46,065 nt of DNA from Thomasclavelia sp. (GCA_028749475.1 JAQVWN010000014.1:1-46065); one strand, 5' to 3'; positions 8,243 through 16,358 are shown, counted from the stretch's first letter. The notes: generated by a model not told the origin, from the sequence alone. Numbers and translations: made by a program.

Positions 8243-10243
8243 CTAATTTTCTTTTCTTTTTTTATTCATTAATAATCCAAGTAATGAAATCATGAATAGA
8301 GATCCAAATAATCCTATGTTAGAATTATCGCCTGTTGCTACTATACCACTACTAGTTGTACCACTACTTGAACCATTAGTATTCGATAAGTCTGTACCAC
8401 CTTGATCAATTTTAATAGTTTTATCTTTTTCTACTGTTAATACTTTAGTTACATTAATACTCTCACCATTATCATCCGTATAAGTAAATGTAACATTGTA
8501 ACTTCCTACTTTACCAGCAGTAATATCACTATATTTATCACATGTAACACTTGTAGGTTTTGTAGTAGTTTCATCACCTTTAGTTACTACTGCATTCATG
8601 ATATCGATTAAATCTTTAGTTGACTTAATACCTTTAGCTGCTGTTTGTTTAATTGTTTTATCATTTGCATCAATTGTTGATTGAGAAGCATTTGCAGCAG
8701 AAACCCATTCTGCTTTTACTTCTATTGCGTCTGTAATATTAGAATAATCTTTATCCCAACCAATAAACACATATCCTTCTCTTGTAGGAGTTGCAGGCGC
8801 TTTTGCATCTTTTCCATTTTCTACTGTTTGATTACTTAATGCATTACCTTCACCATCGGTGAATAATACTTGATAGTTTACTGTTGGAGTTAAAGTAACA
8901 TCCATTGTTGTATGACTTGTCTCTGTATCTGGTAATACACTATCAGTTTCATAGTTATAAGTAATACTTTGAGGCAAACTAGTATATTCAACCTTTCCAT
9001 CAGTTTTAATAGTTGATCCATCAGTCATAGTTGCTTTATCAACTAATCCATTAGTTGAATTAACATATGATTTTAAATCAAAAGCATATGTACCATTTAC
9101 TTTTTTAGTAACAAAACAACTATTGTTTTGATTTTTAAAGTAAATCATATATTCATTTAATTTCGTATTTTTACTTAAATCTAAAGTTGTTATTTTATTT
9201 TCATTACATAAAAACCATTCTAAATCTGTGTGATTGCGTACATCTATACTTGTTATTTCATTATCAGAACAATCCAACCAAGATAATCCTAAATTCTTAC
9301 TTATATCTAATTTTGATAGATTATTATCAAAACATATAAGGCTATGTAGTTTTGTATTATTGCTAACATCCAAACTAGTCATCTTATTTCTCTCGCACAT
9401 TAAAGATACTAATTCTGTATTTTTACTTACATCTATAGTTTGAATTTGGTTAATACTGAACCCTAAAGATTTCAATGCAGTGTTTTTACTTACATCTAAG
9501 TTTGTTAGTTGATTATTAGCACAGTGTAAACTTGTTAACGCTGTATTTTTACTTACATCTAAGTTCGTTAATTGATTATCATAACAATAAAGAGCCTCTA
9601 GGGATGTATTTTTACTTACATCTAAGTTTGTTAATTGATTATTCTCACAGGATAAACTTGTTAACGCTGTATTTTTGCTTATATCTAAACTTGTTAATTG
9701 ATTGTCAAATAATTCCAATTCAGTTAAGGCTGTATTTTTGCTTAGATCTATACTTGTTAGTTTATTAGCATTGCATTGTAACAATTTTAAGGATGTAAAA
9801 TATTCAATACCTTTTAAATCTGAAAATTTATTTGCATATAGTGTCATTTCTGTTACGTTATCAAATTCACTTTCACTTAAACTTCCATTACCGTCAGTAT
9901 CATATTGTTTTACATAATCTAAGAAGTTTGAATCAGGGAAGTTTGTAGAGTCTATCGTTACTTCTCCTGTTTTTGCTGAAGCTACTTTAGTTGATTCTTT
10001 ATTTGTTGAAGTAGGCGTAGTAGCTACTTTAGATTCTTTATTTTCTTCTACTTTAGAAGAATCATCTTTTACTTCTTCATTATTACTTTCTTTTTCTTGA
10101 TTAACTGATGTCTCATCAGTTTGTGTTTCTTCTGTAGAAGTTGAAGTTTCTACTTCATCTTCTGCATATACTATAGGTATATAACCACCTATCATCACTA
10201 AAGATAATAAGATTGGTAATACCAATTTTTTAATTTTCTTCAT
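8243..10243 (-). CDS. Secreted leucine-rich-repeat surface protein with wall-sorting-like tail
   Basis: A 666-residue exported protein. It has a signal peptide (about residues 1-27, cleavage near VYA-ED), an acidic Ser/Thr/Glu linker to about residue 92, and an EF-hand-like calcium loop DTDGNGSLSESE (about 115-126). Ten tandem 21-residue leucine-rich repeats follow (about 162-371; core LTNLDVSKNTALTSL), of the type often called internalin-like. Then come an InlB B-repeat/Flg_new segment (about 454-512, ending GYVFIGWDKD), a bacterial Ig-like segment (about 565-603), and a tail with ATGDN, a hydrophobic helix and KKRKEN. The tail looks like a sortase signal but lacks a canonical LPxTG. It lies between a 57-codon ORF and the membrane sigma gene in the same orientation. 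The ligand and partner are unknown. Confidence 0.88.
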   Translation of the reverse strand: MKKIKKLVLPILLSLVMIGGYIPIVYAEDEVETSTSTEETQTDETSVNQEKESNNEEVKDDSSKVEENKESKVATTPTSTNKESTKVASAKTGEVTIDSTNFPDSNFLDYVKQYDTDGNGSLSESEFDNVTEMTLYANKFSDLKGIEYFTSLKLLQCNANKLTSIDLSKNTALTELELFDNQLTSLDISKNTALTSLSCENNQLTNLDVSKNTSLEALYCYDNQLTNLDVSKNTALTSLHCANNQLTNLDVSKNTALKSLGFSINQIQTIDVSKNTELVSLMCERNKMTSLDVSNNTKLHSLICFDNNLSKLDISKNLGLSWLDCSDNEITSIDVRNHTDLEWFLCNENKITTLDLSKNTKLNEYMIYFKNQNNSCFVTKKVNGTYAFDLKSYVNSTNGLVDKATMTDGSTIKTDGKVEYTSLPQSITYNYETDSVLPDTETSHTTMDVTLTPTVNYQVLFTDGEGNALSNQTVENGKDAKAPATPTREGYVFIGWDKDYSNITDAIEVKAEWVSAANASQSTIDANDKTIKQTAAKGIKSTKDLIDIMNAVVTKGDETTTKPTSVTCDKYSDITAGKVGSYNVTFTYTDDNGESINVTKVLTVEKDKTIKIDQGGTDLSNTNGSSSGTTSSGIVATGDNSNIGLFGSLFMISLLGLLMNKKRKEN
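9131..9760 (-). repeat. Ten tandem 63-bp units encoding the leucine-rich repeats
   Basis: The coding sequence repeats with a 63-base period. Units 2-5 (about 9446-9697) are the most alike at DNA level, sharing stretches such as TTACATCTAAGTTTGTTA on the + strand. Units 6-10 are more diverged. This suggests recent unit duplication in the middle of the array. Confidence 0.85.
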
Positions 10244-10321
10244 TATTTCGTCCTCTTCTTTTTCACTTTTATTAACGTATCTTTCTCACTAAAAGTTCAC
10301 ACTCGCACCAAAAATAATCTT

Positions 10322-10495
10322 TTATGAAATTCTTATATTCCTCCTTTTATTCCTATTAATTGCTATTTCATAATAGGTTATGGCTACGAAGATTGAAATA
10401 TTCATAATACAACTGATATCTTCATAACTACAATTTAAATGATCTCGAAGGTATAATACTGAGTTTATTTTAAATAATATTAACTCTTTTTCCAT
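10322..10495 (-). CDS. Small 57-residue ORF resembling sigma region 4
   Basis: ATG at 10495 follows GAGGAA by about eight bases. The predicted protein has 57 residues. Its middle, VLYLRDHLNCSYEDISCIMN continuing IS, lines up with the region-4 helix-turn-helix of ECF sigma factors (pattern LRY-L-SYEEIAEIMNIS), and it ends in a basic tail (NRNKRRN). It lies about 26 bases after the -10 element of an ECF-type promoter and 78 bases before the LRR gene. It could be a stand-alone DNA-binding or anti-sigma-like peptide, a remnant of a sigma gene, or a chance ORF. The ribosome binding site and promoter position favour expression; function is not known. Confidence 0.5.
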   Translation of the reverse strand: MEKELILFKINSVLYLRDHLNCSYEDISCIMNISIFVAITYYEIAINRNKRRNIRIS

Positions 10496-10520
10496 AGTGT
10501 TTTCCTCGCCTTCAAAATAA

Positions 10521-10547
10521 GAGACAAGAGAAGTTTAGAAAATGTTC
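10521..10547 (-). promoter_or_regulatory. Candidate ECF-sigma promoter of the LRR/sigma operon
   Basis: On the - strand, GAACAT (10542-10547), a 16-base spacer and GTCTC (10521-10525). A GAAC -35 and a GTC-type -10 with 16 bases between them is the classical pattern of extracytoplasmic-function sigma promoters. No sigma-A promoter is obvious here. The position just after the katA terminator suggests that the sigma factor encoded downstream drives its own operon. Confidence 0.6.
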
Positions 10548-10548
10548 G

Positions 10549-10579
10549 AAAAAAAAGGATAAACTTGAAGTTTATCCTT
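10549..10579 (-). terminator. Terminator after katA
   Basis: Stem AAGGATAAACT / AGTTTATCCTT (10555-10579) with a three-base loop, followed on the - strand by eight T. It lies six bases after the katA stop codon. Confidence 0.88.
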
Positions 10580-10584
10580 ATATT

Positions 10585-12135
10585 CTACATTTCACTAGGC
10601 TTGCAGTTATACTTTCCACCCGGAAGAGTAGCTTTAACAAGAGAGTTATGATTACCTTTTGCAAGTTCCTTAACATCATCTAGATTTAGATTTAAAGCTT
10701 TAGTCATTCTAAGGCCATAATCTTCATCTGCCCAGTAGCAGTGCACTGCATGACGGTATTTAATATTTTCAGAACATGGGGCAATATTTCGAGCAGTATT
10801 TTCAATAAGTAATTGTTTTTCATCTTCGCTCATTACTCGATATAAATCACCACCCGCTTTAAAGTTATCATCTGTTGGATCTTTAGTAGGATCGTAGTTA
10901 TACATAGCGCCTTCTAAATCCAAAGGTGGTTCTAATACTTCTGGTTGAGCTGACCATACTCCTTCACTATTTGGAGAATAGGCAGGAGCTCTTCCATAGT
11001 TACCATCAACCCTCATTGCTCCATCACGATGATAGTCTGATACCTTAGCATGTTTAGCTTGGTTTACTGGTATTTGATTATAGTTAACTCCTAAACGATA
11101 TCGATGAGCATCACCATATACAAATAGTCTTCCTTGTAAGAACTTATCTGGTGAAAAGCCAATTCCTGGTACAACATGAGCAGGGGTAAAGGCAGCCTGT
11201 TCAACATCTTGGAAATAGTTTTCTGGCCATCTATTAAGTTCTACTTCTCCGACCTCAATTAATGGAAATTCTTTATGACGCCATATCTTAGTAATATCAA
11301 AAGGATTCTCATAATGTTCCTTTGCTTGTTTTTCACTCATTACTTGAATATACATTGTCCATTTTGGATAATCCTTTTTCATAATTGCTTCATATAAATC
11401 TCTGCCTGAACTTTCCCGATCATTAGCGACTATCTTTGCTGCTTCTTCATCGGTTAAGTTTTTAATACCTTGTTGAGTTTTAAAATGAAATTTTACCCAA
11501 ACTCTTTCATTATCTTTATTGTACATAGAATATGTATGTTCACCAAAGAAATGCATATGTCTAAATCCATCAGGGATACCGCGATCAGACATGACAACCG
11601 TTGTTTGGTGGAAGGTCTCTGGAAGAAGTGTCCAAAAGTCCCAGTTATTTTGAGCACTTCTCATTCCTGTATAAGGATCTCTTTTAACTGCTCGATTTAA
11701 ATCAGGGAAATTATGAACATCTCTAATAAAGAAAGTAGGGGTATTATTTCCCACTAAATCCCAGTTTCCTTCATTAGTATAAAACTTTACAGCCACTCCT
11801 CGAATATCTCTTTCAGCATCAGCCGCACCTCTTTCACCAGCTACTGTTGAAAATCGAATAAATAATTCTGTTTCTTTACCAATTTCACTAAAAAGATCAG
11901 CTTTAGTATACTTTGTAATATCATGAGTTACTGTGAACTTTCCAAAAGCACCCCAACCTTTAGCATGCATTCTTCTTTCAGGGATAACTTCACGATCAAA
12001 GTGAGCAAGTTTTTCAAGCAACCAAACATCTTGCATCATTACTGGTCCTCTTTTGCCTGCTGTTATACTATGTTCGTTATCTCCAACTGGCGCACCAACT
12101 TCATTAGTCAACTTCTTATTATCATTATCTTTCAT
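10585..12135 (-). CDS. katA: Monofunctional haem catalase, clade 3 type
   Basis: Converts hydrogen peroxide to water and oxygen. The 516-residue length fits small-subunit catalases. The active-site His is at residue 57 ([15 protein letters not shown]), the distal Asn is in [12 protein letters not shown] (about residue 130), and the proximal haem-ligand Tyr is in [13 protein letters not shown] (about residue 340). The gene stands alone between terminators, with an AAAGGAG ribosome binding site and its own promoter, which carries a 19-base Fur/PerR-like palindrome. Nothing in its codon use looks unlike the neighbours by eye. It is not part of the usual origin-region gene set, so it is probably an insertion into this syntenic block. 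Confidence 0.96.
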   Translation of the reverse strand: MKDNDNKKLTNEVGAPVGDNEHSITAGKRGPVMMQDVWLLEKLAHFDREVIPERRMHAKGWGAFGKFTVTHDITKYTKADLFSEIGKETELFIRFSTVAGERGAADAERDIRGVAVKFYTNEGNWDLVGNNTPTFFIRDVHNFPDLNRAVKRDPYTGMRSAQNNWDFWTLLPETFHQTTVVMSDRGIPDGFRHMHFFGEHTYSMYNKDNERVWVKFHFKTQQGIKNLTDEEAAKIVANDRESSGRDLYEAIMKKDYPKWTMYIQVMSEKQAKEHYENPFDITKIWRHKEFPLIEVGEVELNRWPENYFQDVEQAAFTPAHVVPGIGFSPDKFLQGRLFVYGDAHRYRLGVNYNQIPVNQAKHAKVSDYHRDGAMRVDGNYGRAPAYSPNSEGVWSAQPEVLEPPLDLEGAMYNYDPTKDPTDDNFKAGGDLYRVMSEDEKQLLIENTARNIAPCSENIKYRHAVHCYWADEDYGLRMTKALNLNLDDVKELAKGNHNSLVKATLPGGKYNCKPSEM

Positions 12136-12173
12136 TATTATTCTCCTTTCATTTGATTAATGATAAATTCCTT

Positions 12174-12192
12174 ATTAGGAATCATTCCTAAT
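12174..12192. promoter_or_regulatory. Fur/PerR-like operator of katA
   Basis: Perfect 9-1-9 palindrome ATTAGGAATCATTCCTAAT. The AAT-N-ATT core matches the Fur-superfamily operator layout. It covers the predicted transcription start just downstream of the -10 box, where a bound repressor would block initiation. PerR control of catalase is known in Firmicutes; binding here is inferred. Confidence 0.65.
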
Positions 12193-12195
12193 TAT

Positions 12196-12223
12196 ATTAT
12201 ACTTCTTTTAAAAATATAAACAA
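12196..12223 (-). promoter_or_regulatory. Promoter of katA
   Basis: On the - strand, TTGTTT (12218-12223), a 16-base spacer and TATAAT (12196-12201). The predicted start lies within the adjacent palindrome. Confidence 0.65.
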
Positions 12224-12324
12224 TCAATTTGGAAAATATAATTATTTAAAATATGTAATGTCCTTTAATCTAATTATAACTTAAACAACTAATTAATTAT
12301 ATTTGATCAAAAATATAAATTGGA

Positions 12325-12350
12325 CAAAAAAAGGTATGTTTCCATACCTT
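12325..12350 (-). terminator. Terminator after prfA-prmC-GNAT
   Basis: Stem AAGGTATG / CATACCTT (12331-12350) with a four-base loop, then seven T on the - strand. Confidence 0.87.
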
Positions 12351-12354
12351 ATTA

Positions 12355-12843
12355 TTATAATTCTTTTATAAAATATATATCTTGAAACTGTTGAGATCTA
12401 GTTTTTTCATAGAACCCTAATTTTTTAAGTAACATTATTGAAGCGACATTTGCTTGATAAACATGAGCAACACATTTGTTTAAACTTAAAACATCATGCA
12501 TATAACTTAAGAATACACTAATGGCTTCAAAGGCATAACCTTGATGCCAATAATCATTATCTAAAGTGTAGCCAATTGAAAAAGAATTTTCTTTTTCAAT
12601 TTGGACAAATATATCACCAATTAATAAATCACTATCTTTAAGGTAAATACCTAGTTGGTAATTACCAATTTCATTTTTTAATGGATGTTCGGATGTATAT
12701 CTTATTCTCCATTTAGCTTTTAATACTGGATAATGATTCCAGGATTGATATTTAGATACTTCTGGTTTATTACGATATTCACTAAACCTTAAAGCATCTT
12801 CTTTTTTTAGTTCTCTAATTATTAGTCTCTTAGTTTCAATCAT
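12355..12843 (-). CDS. GNAT acetyltransferase, RimJ/RimL-like
   Basis: A 162-residue protein with the start typical of ribosomal-protein-type N-acetyltransferases (METKRLIIREL-like, here MIETKRLIIRELKKED). The acetyl-CoA region IGYTLDNDYWHQGYAFEA is followed by the usual VYQANVASIMLLKKLGFYE near the C-terminus. It probably transfers acetyl from acetyl-CoA to an amine, but the substrate cannot be told from sequence; protein N-termini or small amines are possible. It lies four bases after prmC and before a terminator, so it appears to be the last gene of the prfA-prmC unit. Confidence 0.85.
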   Translation of the reverse strand: MIETKRLIIRELKKEDALRFSEYRNKPEVSKYQSWNHYPVLKAKWRIRYTSEHPLKNEIGNYQLGIYLKDSDLLIGDIFVQIEKENSFSIGYTLDNDYWHQGYAFEAISVFLSYMHDVLSLNKCVAHVYQANVASIMLLKKLGFYEKTRSQQFQDIYFIKEL

Positions 12844-12847
12844 AAAA

Positions 12848-13708
12848 CTACCTCAAATTATAGTATATAAATAACATTCGATCTTTTCCTGACATATCTT
12901 TTATTATTTCATAGTCAGCATTTTCATCAAAATATTCTTTAATAGCTTCATCCATTAATTCTCTTTGATCAAATCCCATTTCAAAAGCTAATAAAGCTTT
13001 ATCTTTTAACACTTTCTTTACATCTTTAAATATTTTACGGTAGAAATATAAACCGTCATTACCTCCAAATAAGGCTACATTAGGTTCATTATCTTTTACT
13101 AATGATTCTATTTCTTGATTATTTGGAATATAGGGAGGATTACTTACAAAGATATCAACTTTAATATTATTATCTAATAATGGTTGAAGCATATCTCCCT
13201 CATAAAAAGTAACGTTAGCTTTTAATCGATCAGCATTTTCTTTAGCTACTACTAATGCTTTACTAGAAATATCAGTGGCTACAACATTTAGTCGATCTTC
13301 TTCTAGAGCTAAGGTTTCAGATATTGCACCTGAACCCGTACCAACATCACATAAATCTATTTCTTTATAATCACTAAAATAATCATCTATTTTATATAAG
13401 ATATTTTCAACTAATTCTTCGGTTTCATATCGAGGAATTAAAACATCTTCATTTACTTTAAAATCTCTAGCAAAGAATGTTTCATATCCTTTGATATATT
13501 GGATAGGTTTTCCATTAAAGTACTCTTCCATTCCTTCATTAAATTTATTTTGAAGTAATGAATCCACCTCTTCATCCAACATTAGATATAATTCATGCGG
13601 TTGTTTATTAGCTAAAAAATAAAATAATACTTTAGCGACATTTACATCCTTATGTTCATTATCTAATCTTTTTTCTGTTTGTTTGATTAATTCTTTAACA
13701 GTTGGCAT
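12848..13708 (-). CDS. prmC: Release-factor glutamine methyltransferase
   Basis: Methylates the Gln of the GGQ motif in peptide-chain release factors, using SAM. The catalytic motif is VSNPPYIPN (about residues 186-194). The SAM-binding segment is CDVGTGSGAISETLAL, and the N-terminal helical domain that recognises the release factor spans about residues 1-85. It follows prfA by three bases, the standard arrangement in which the enzyme sits with its substrate's gene. The length of 286 residues is usual. Confidence 0.95.
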   Translation of the reverse strand: MPTVKELIKQTEKRLDNEHKDVNVAKVLFYFLANKQPHELYLMLDEEVDSLLQNKFNEGMEEYFNGKPIQYIKGYETFFARDFKVNEDVLIPRYETEELVENILYKIDDYFSDYKEIDLCDVGTGSGAISETLALEEDRLNVVATDISSKALVVAKENADRLKANVTFYEGDMLQPLLDNNIKVDIFVSNPPYIPNNQEIESLVKDNEPNVALFGGNDGLYFYRKIFKDVKKVLKDKALLAFEMGFDQRELMDEAIKEYFDENADYEIIKDMSGKDRMLFIYYNLR

Positions 13709-13711
13709 TTA

Positions 13712-14788
13712 TTATTCACCCTCAAGTTTTCTTTTTTGATCTTCATTTATTAAGGCAGTAATAATATCATCTAACTTCCCATCCATAATTTTATCTAATT
13801 GTTGGATAGTTAAACCAATTCGATGATCAGTCACTCTATTTTGAGGGTAGTTATAAGTTCTTATTTTTTCAGCTCGATCACCAGTTCCGATTTTAGATCT
13901 TCTTTCTCCTGATTCTTTAGCTTCTTTTTCTTGTTGGAAATGATCATAAACCCTAGCTATTAAAGCTGTCATAGCTTTATCTTTATTATCATGTTGACTA
14001 CGACCATCTTGGCTACTAGCTACAATTCCAGTTGGAAGATGGGTAATACGAACTGCTGAATCAGTTTTATTGATATGTTGTCCACCAGCACCACTAGCTC
14101 GATATGTATCAATTCTTAAATCATTTTTATTAATATCAATATCAACTTCTTCTACTTCTGGCATTACTAGAACAGTAGCAGTTGAAGTTTGAACTCTTCC
14201 TTGAGATTCAGTCTTAGGAACTCTTTGAACACGGTGTGAACCAGACTCATATTTAAGTTTTCCATAAACACCTTCGCCAACAATATCAAAAGATATTTGA
14301 GAGAATCCACCAGCATCGCCATCAGTAGCTTCTAATATTTCTACTTTCCATCCTTGAGCTTCACAATATTTAGAATACATTCTAAATAAATCTCCAGCAA
14401 AGATATTACCTTCATCTCCCCCAGCAGCCCCTCTAATTTCCATTAAGACATTCTTATGATCATTAGGATCTTTTGGAAGTAATTCTACTTGTAGTTTGGA
14501 CTCTAATTCAGGAATCTTTTCTTCTAATGAAGAAAGTTCCATTTCAGCCATTTCTTTAATTTCTGGATCATCTTCCTTAGCTAGTTCTTTAGCTTCTTCT
14601 ATTCCAGAAACAGTTTTCTTATATTCTTGATAAAGATTATAAGCCCCTTCTAAAGAAGCTTGTTCTTTAGAAACTTCGGTCATTTTTTTAATATCAGAAC
14701 CTATATCAGGATCCATCATCATTTGTCCTAGTTCTTCATATCTGTTTTCTATTGTTTTAAGTCTATCAAGCATGATATCGTTCATCAT
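13712..14788 (-). CDS. prfA: Peptide chain release factor 1
   Basis: Terminates translation at UAA and UAG. The peptidyl-hydrolysis motif GAGGQHINKTDSAVRITHLP is present. The codon-recognition tripeptide is PKT in RVQRVPKTESQGRVQTS, the PxT type of RF1 rather than the SPF of RF2. A strong GGAGG ribosome binding site lies five bases before the ATG at 14788 and eight before the next ATG at 14785; a TTG at 14800 lies inside it. The chosen start gives 358 residues, close to the family length. It heads the prfA-prmC-GNAT unit. UGA is a stop codon here, so an RF2 gene must exist elsewhere. Confidence 0.95.
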   Translation of the reverse strand: MMNDIMLDRLKTIENRYEELGQMMMDPDIGSDIKKMTEVSKEQASLEGAYNLYQEYKKTVSGIEEAKELAKEDDPEIKEMAEMELSSLEEKIPELESKLQVELLPKDPNDHKNVLMEIRGAAGGDEGNIFAGDLFRMYSKYCEAQGWKVEILEATDGDAGGFSQISFDIVGEGVYGKLKYESGSHRVQRVPKTESQGRVQTSTATVLVMPEVEEVDIDINKNDLRIDTYRASGAGGQHINKTDSAVRITHLPTGIVASSQDGRSQHDNKDKAMTALIARVYDHFQQEKEAKESGERRSKIGTGDRAEKIRTYNYPQNRVTDHRIGLTIQQLDKIMDGKLDDIITALINEDQKRKLEGE

Positions 14789-14840
14789 TACTACCTCCAA
14801 ATCGTTTTCATTATATTATATAAAACCTTTATAAACAAAT

Positions 14841-14869
14841 AAATAAAGTATGTTTAACATACTTTATTT
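14841..14869 (-). terminator. AT-rich palindromic terminator after the YoaK-family gene
   Basis: Perfect 14-1-14 inverted repeat centred on 14855 with core AAAGTATGTT / AACATACTTT, starting at the stop codon of the membrane-protein gene. The T-rich 3' arm and the T-rich sequence after it suit termination on the - strand, though the stem is AT-rich. Confidence 0.7.
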
Positions 14870-15579
14870 TAATGTCCTTTAGGAACTTCATGTATTTTGT
14901 CTTTTTCTACTACTAAATCAGCATGTAATAAATCAATAAATAATAATCCTAGAGGCAAACAAGCAACTAGAATTCCTTGATTACCTAAGTGAGCACAAAA
15001 GAATGTTGAAATGATGGCTCCAATTAAAAAACAGATTATCATATAAAAATGAGATAAAGAACGATTTAAATATTCTTTCTTTTCTTTCTTTCTAAACCAC
15101 CGAACAAGAAAACTTCCTGTTTGTCTAATATGATTAGTAATAAAGGTTGTAGCCATTGGTACCCCTTGATTTTGTCTAAATGTATTAAACTGCATCGCAC
15201 ATATAAAGTTAATACTTATTTGAAATATATGATTAGGAACACTATCTGGTAATAGTCCTAGAATAATAACCATTATAATTTCAATTCCTATAAGGATTGT
15301 ATCCCACCTAAGAATTTCAAATTTCTTAACTTTAAGAGCAATCACTTCTGATAACATTGTTCCTAAAAAATAAGCTGTTATTGGTATTAATAAATATAAC
15401 GCTTCATTTATTTTACCAAGTCCAATATTCATTCCCAGTAAAACAACATTAGCTGTTTGCGCATTACAAAATATTCCTCCTTTAAGAGTATAAGTGTATC
15501 CACCAAAGAAACCACCTATTAATATTAAAGTTGCAAACACATACCATTTTTCACATTCTAAATATTCTTTCTTTTCCAT
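14869..15579 (-). CDS. YoaK-family (DUF1275) membrane protein
   Basis: A 236-residue integral membrane protein with about six hydrophobic helices. The family features are GGYTYTLKGGIFCNAQTANV in the first loop and the central MQFNTFRQNQGVPMATTFIT, followed by GSFLVRWFRKK. DUF1275 proteins (YoaK) are widespread; their transport substrate, if any, is not established. The gene is monocistronic: it is divergent from the ECF S-component gene and ends in a palindromic terminator. The start ATG follows an AAGGTGA ribosome binding site. Confidence 0.85.
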   Translation of the reverse strand: MEKKEYLECEKWYVFATLILIGGFFGGYTYTLKGGIFCNAQTANVVLLGMNIGLGKINEALYLLIPITAYFLGTMLSEVIALKVKKFEILRWDTILIGIEIIMVIILGLLPDSVPNHIFQISINFICAMQFNTFRQNQGVPMATTFITNHIRQTGSFLVRWFRKKEKKEYLNRSLSHFYMIICFLIGAIISTFFCAHLGNQGILVACLPLGLLFIDLLHADLVVEKDKIHEVPKGH

Positions 15580-15660
15580 TAAATCACCTTATTTAGGGTA
15601 GCACTAAAGTCCATTTCATTCAATAATAAAAAACCATTGGTTCTTAAGATAATACAATAG

Positions 15661-15708
15661 TTAATGACAGATAATTTATTTTTATAATATCATTTGAATT
15701 GTATACAA
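15661..15708 (+). promoter_or_regulatory. Promoter and palindromic operator of the ECF S-component gene
   Basis: A weak TTAATG (15661-15666), a 16-base spacer and TATAAT (15683-15688) form a plausible promoter. The perfect palindrome TTGTATACAA (15699-15708) starts about ten bases after the -10 box, in the position of a blocking operator. The same core occurs in GntR-type operators. I see no known riboswitch in the rest of this gap. Confidence 0.45.
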
Positions 15709-15748
15709 CATAAGACTAAAATGGCTTTTAATAAAGGGGGAGAGTTTT

Positions 15749-16318
15749 ATGAAAAACAGTAAAGTATTTAAATTAACAGTTACTGCTTTAATGGCTGCCT
15801 TAGCGTATGTATCATTTACATTCCTACAAATTAAAATAGTTACTCCAGGTGGAGTTACTAGTTTTCATTTAGGAAATGCTTTTGTTTTACTAGCCGCTCT
15901 TATAGTAGGGGGAGTACCTGGGGGTATTGCTGGAGCAATCGGTATGGGAATTGGTGATTTATTAGATCCAATATATATTACCTATGCACCAAAAACAATT
16001 ATTCTTAAATTTATGATTGGGGTAGTAACTGGACTAGTTGATCATAAACTAATTAAAGTAAATGAACTAGAAGGCAAGAAATTATATCTAGGGGTAATAC
16101 TTTCTTGTACTGCTGGGATGTTATTCAATATTGTTGGAGAACCACTATTTGGTTACTTCTATACTAGTGTTATACTAGGGGCTTCTAGCCAAGCCGCTTT
16201 AGCTCTTGCTAGTTATAATTTTATGACTACAATAGTTAACGCCATCTTATCAATAATTATTGCATCAACTTTATATGTAATAATTAAACCAAGAATTGAA
16301 CATTATTTAAGTAAATAA
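15749..16318 (+). CDS. ECF transporter substrate-binding (S) component
   Basis: A 189-residue membrane protein with about five or six hydrophobic helices. It matches the S-component pattern of COG4720/PF07155 proteins: an N-terminal KLTVTALMAALAYVSFTF, then GVTSFHLGNAFVLLAALIVG, GGVPGGIAGAIGMGIGDLLD and YITYAPKTIILKFMIG. S components capture a vitamin or related compound and work with a shared EcfA-EcfA'-EcfT module, which is not in this window. Pyridoxine- or hydroxymethylpyrimidine-type substrates are possible but cannot be decided here. It has a strong AAAGGGGGAG ribosome binding site. It is the only clear gene left of the origin transcribed against the replication direction. Confidence 0.85.
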   Translation: MKNSKVFKLTVTALMAALAYVSFTFLQIKIVTPGGVTSFHLGNAFVLLAALIVGGVPGGIAGAIGMGIGDLLDPIYITYAPKTIILKFMIGVVTGLVDHKLIKVNELEGKKLYLGVILSCTAGMLFNIVGEPLFGYFYTSVILGASSQAALALASYNFMTTIVNAILSIIIASTLYVIIKPRIEHYLSK

Positions 16319-16344
16319 GGAACTCCACCAGGAGTTCCTTTTTT
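16317..16344 (+). terminator. Terminator after the ECF S-component gene
   Basis: Stem AAGGAACTCC / GGAGTTCCTT (16317-16340) with loop ACCA, then a T run. It lies between convergent genes; on the - strand the following sequence has only short T runs. Confidence 0.9.
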
Positions 16345-16355
16345 CATGTGAAACA
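16340..16355. other. Degenerate parS-like site
   Basis: TTTTTCATGTGAAACA matches the ParB site TGTTTCACGTGAAACA at 14 of 16 positions. It is weaker than the two sites at 20660 and 23246 and could be a chance match. Confidence 0.4.
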
Positions 16356-16358
16356 TTA

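Noticed and set aside
9131-9760. Regularly spaced repeats that could suggest a CRISPR array
   Set aside because: The 63-base units are contiguous, coding and in frame as leucine-rich repeats, with no spacers and no cas genes.
9234-9917. Several + strand open frames of 69-78 codons opposite the LRR gene
   Set aside because: They arise from the 63-base repeat on the opposite strand, overlap one another, have repetitive Leu/Tyr content and no ribosome binding sites.
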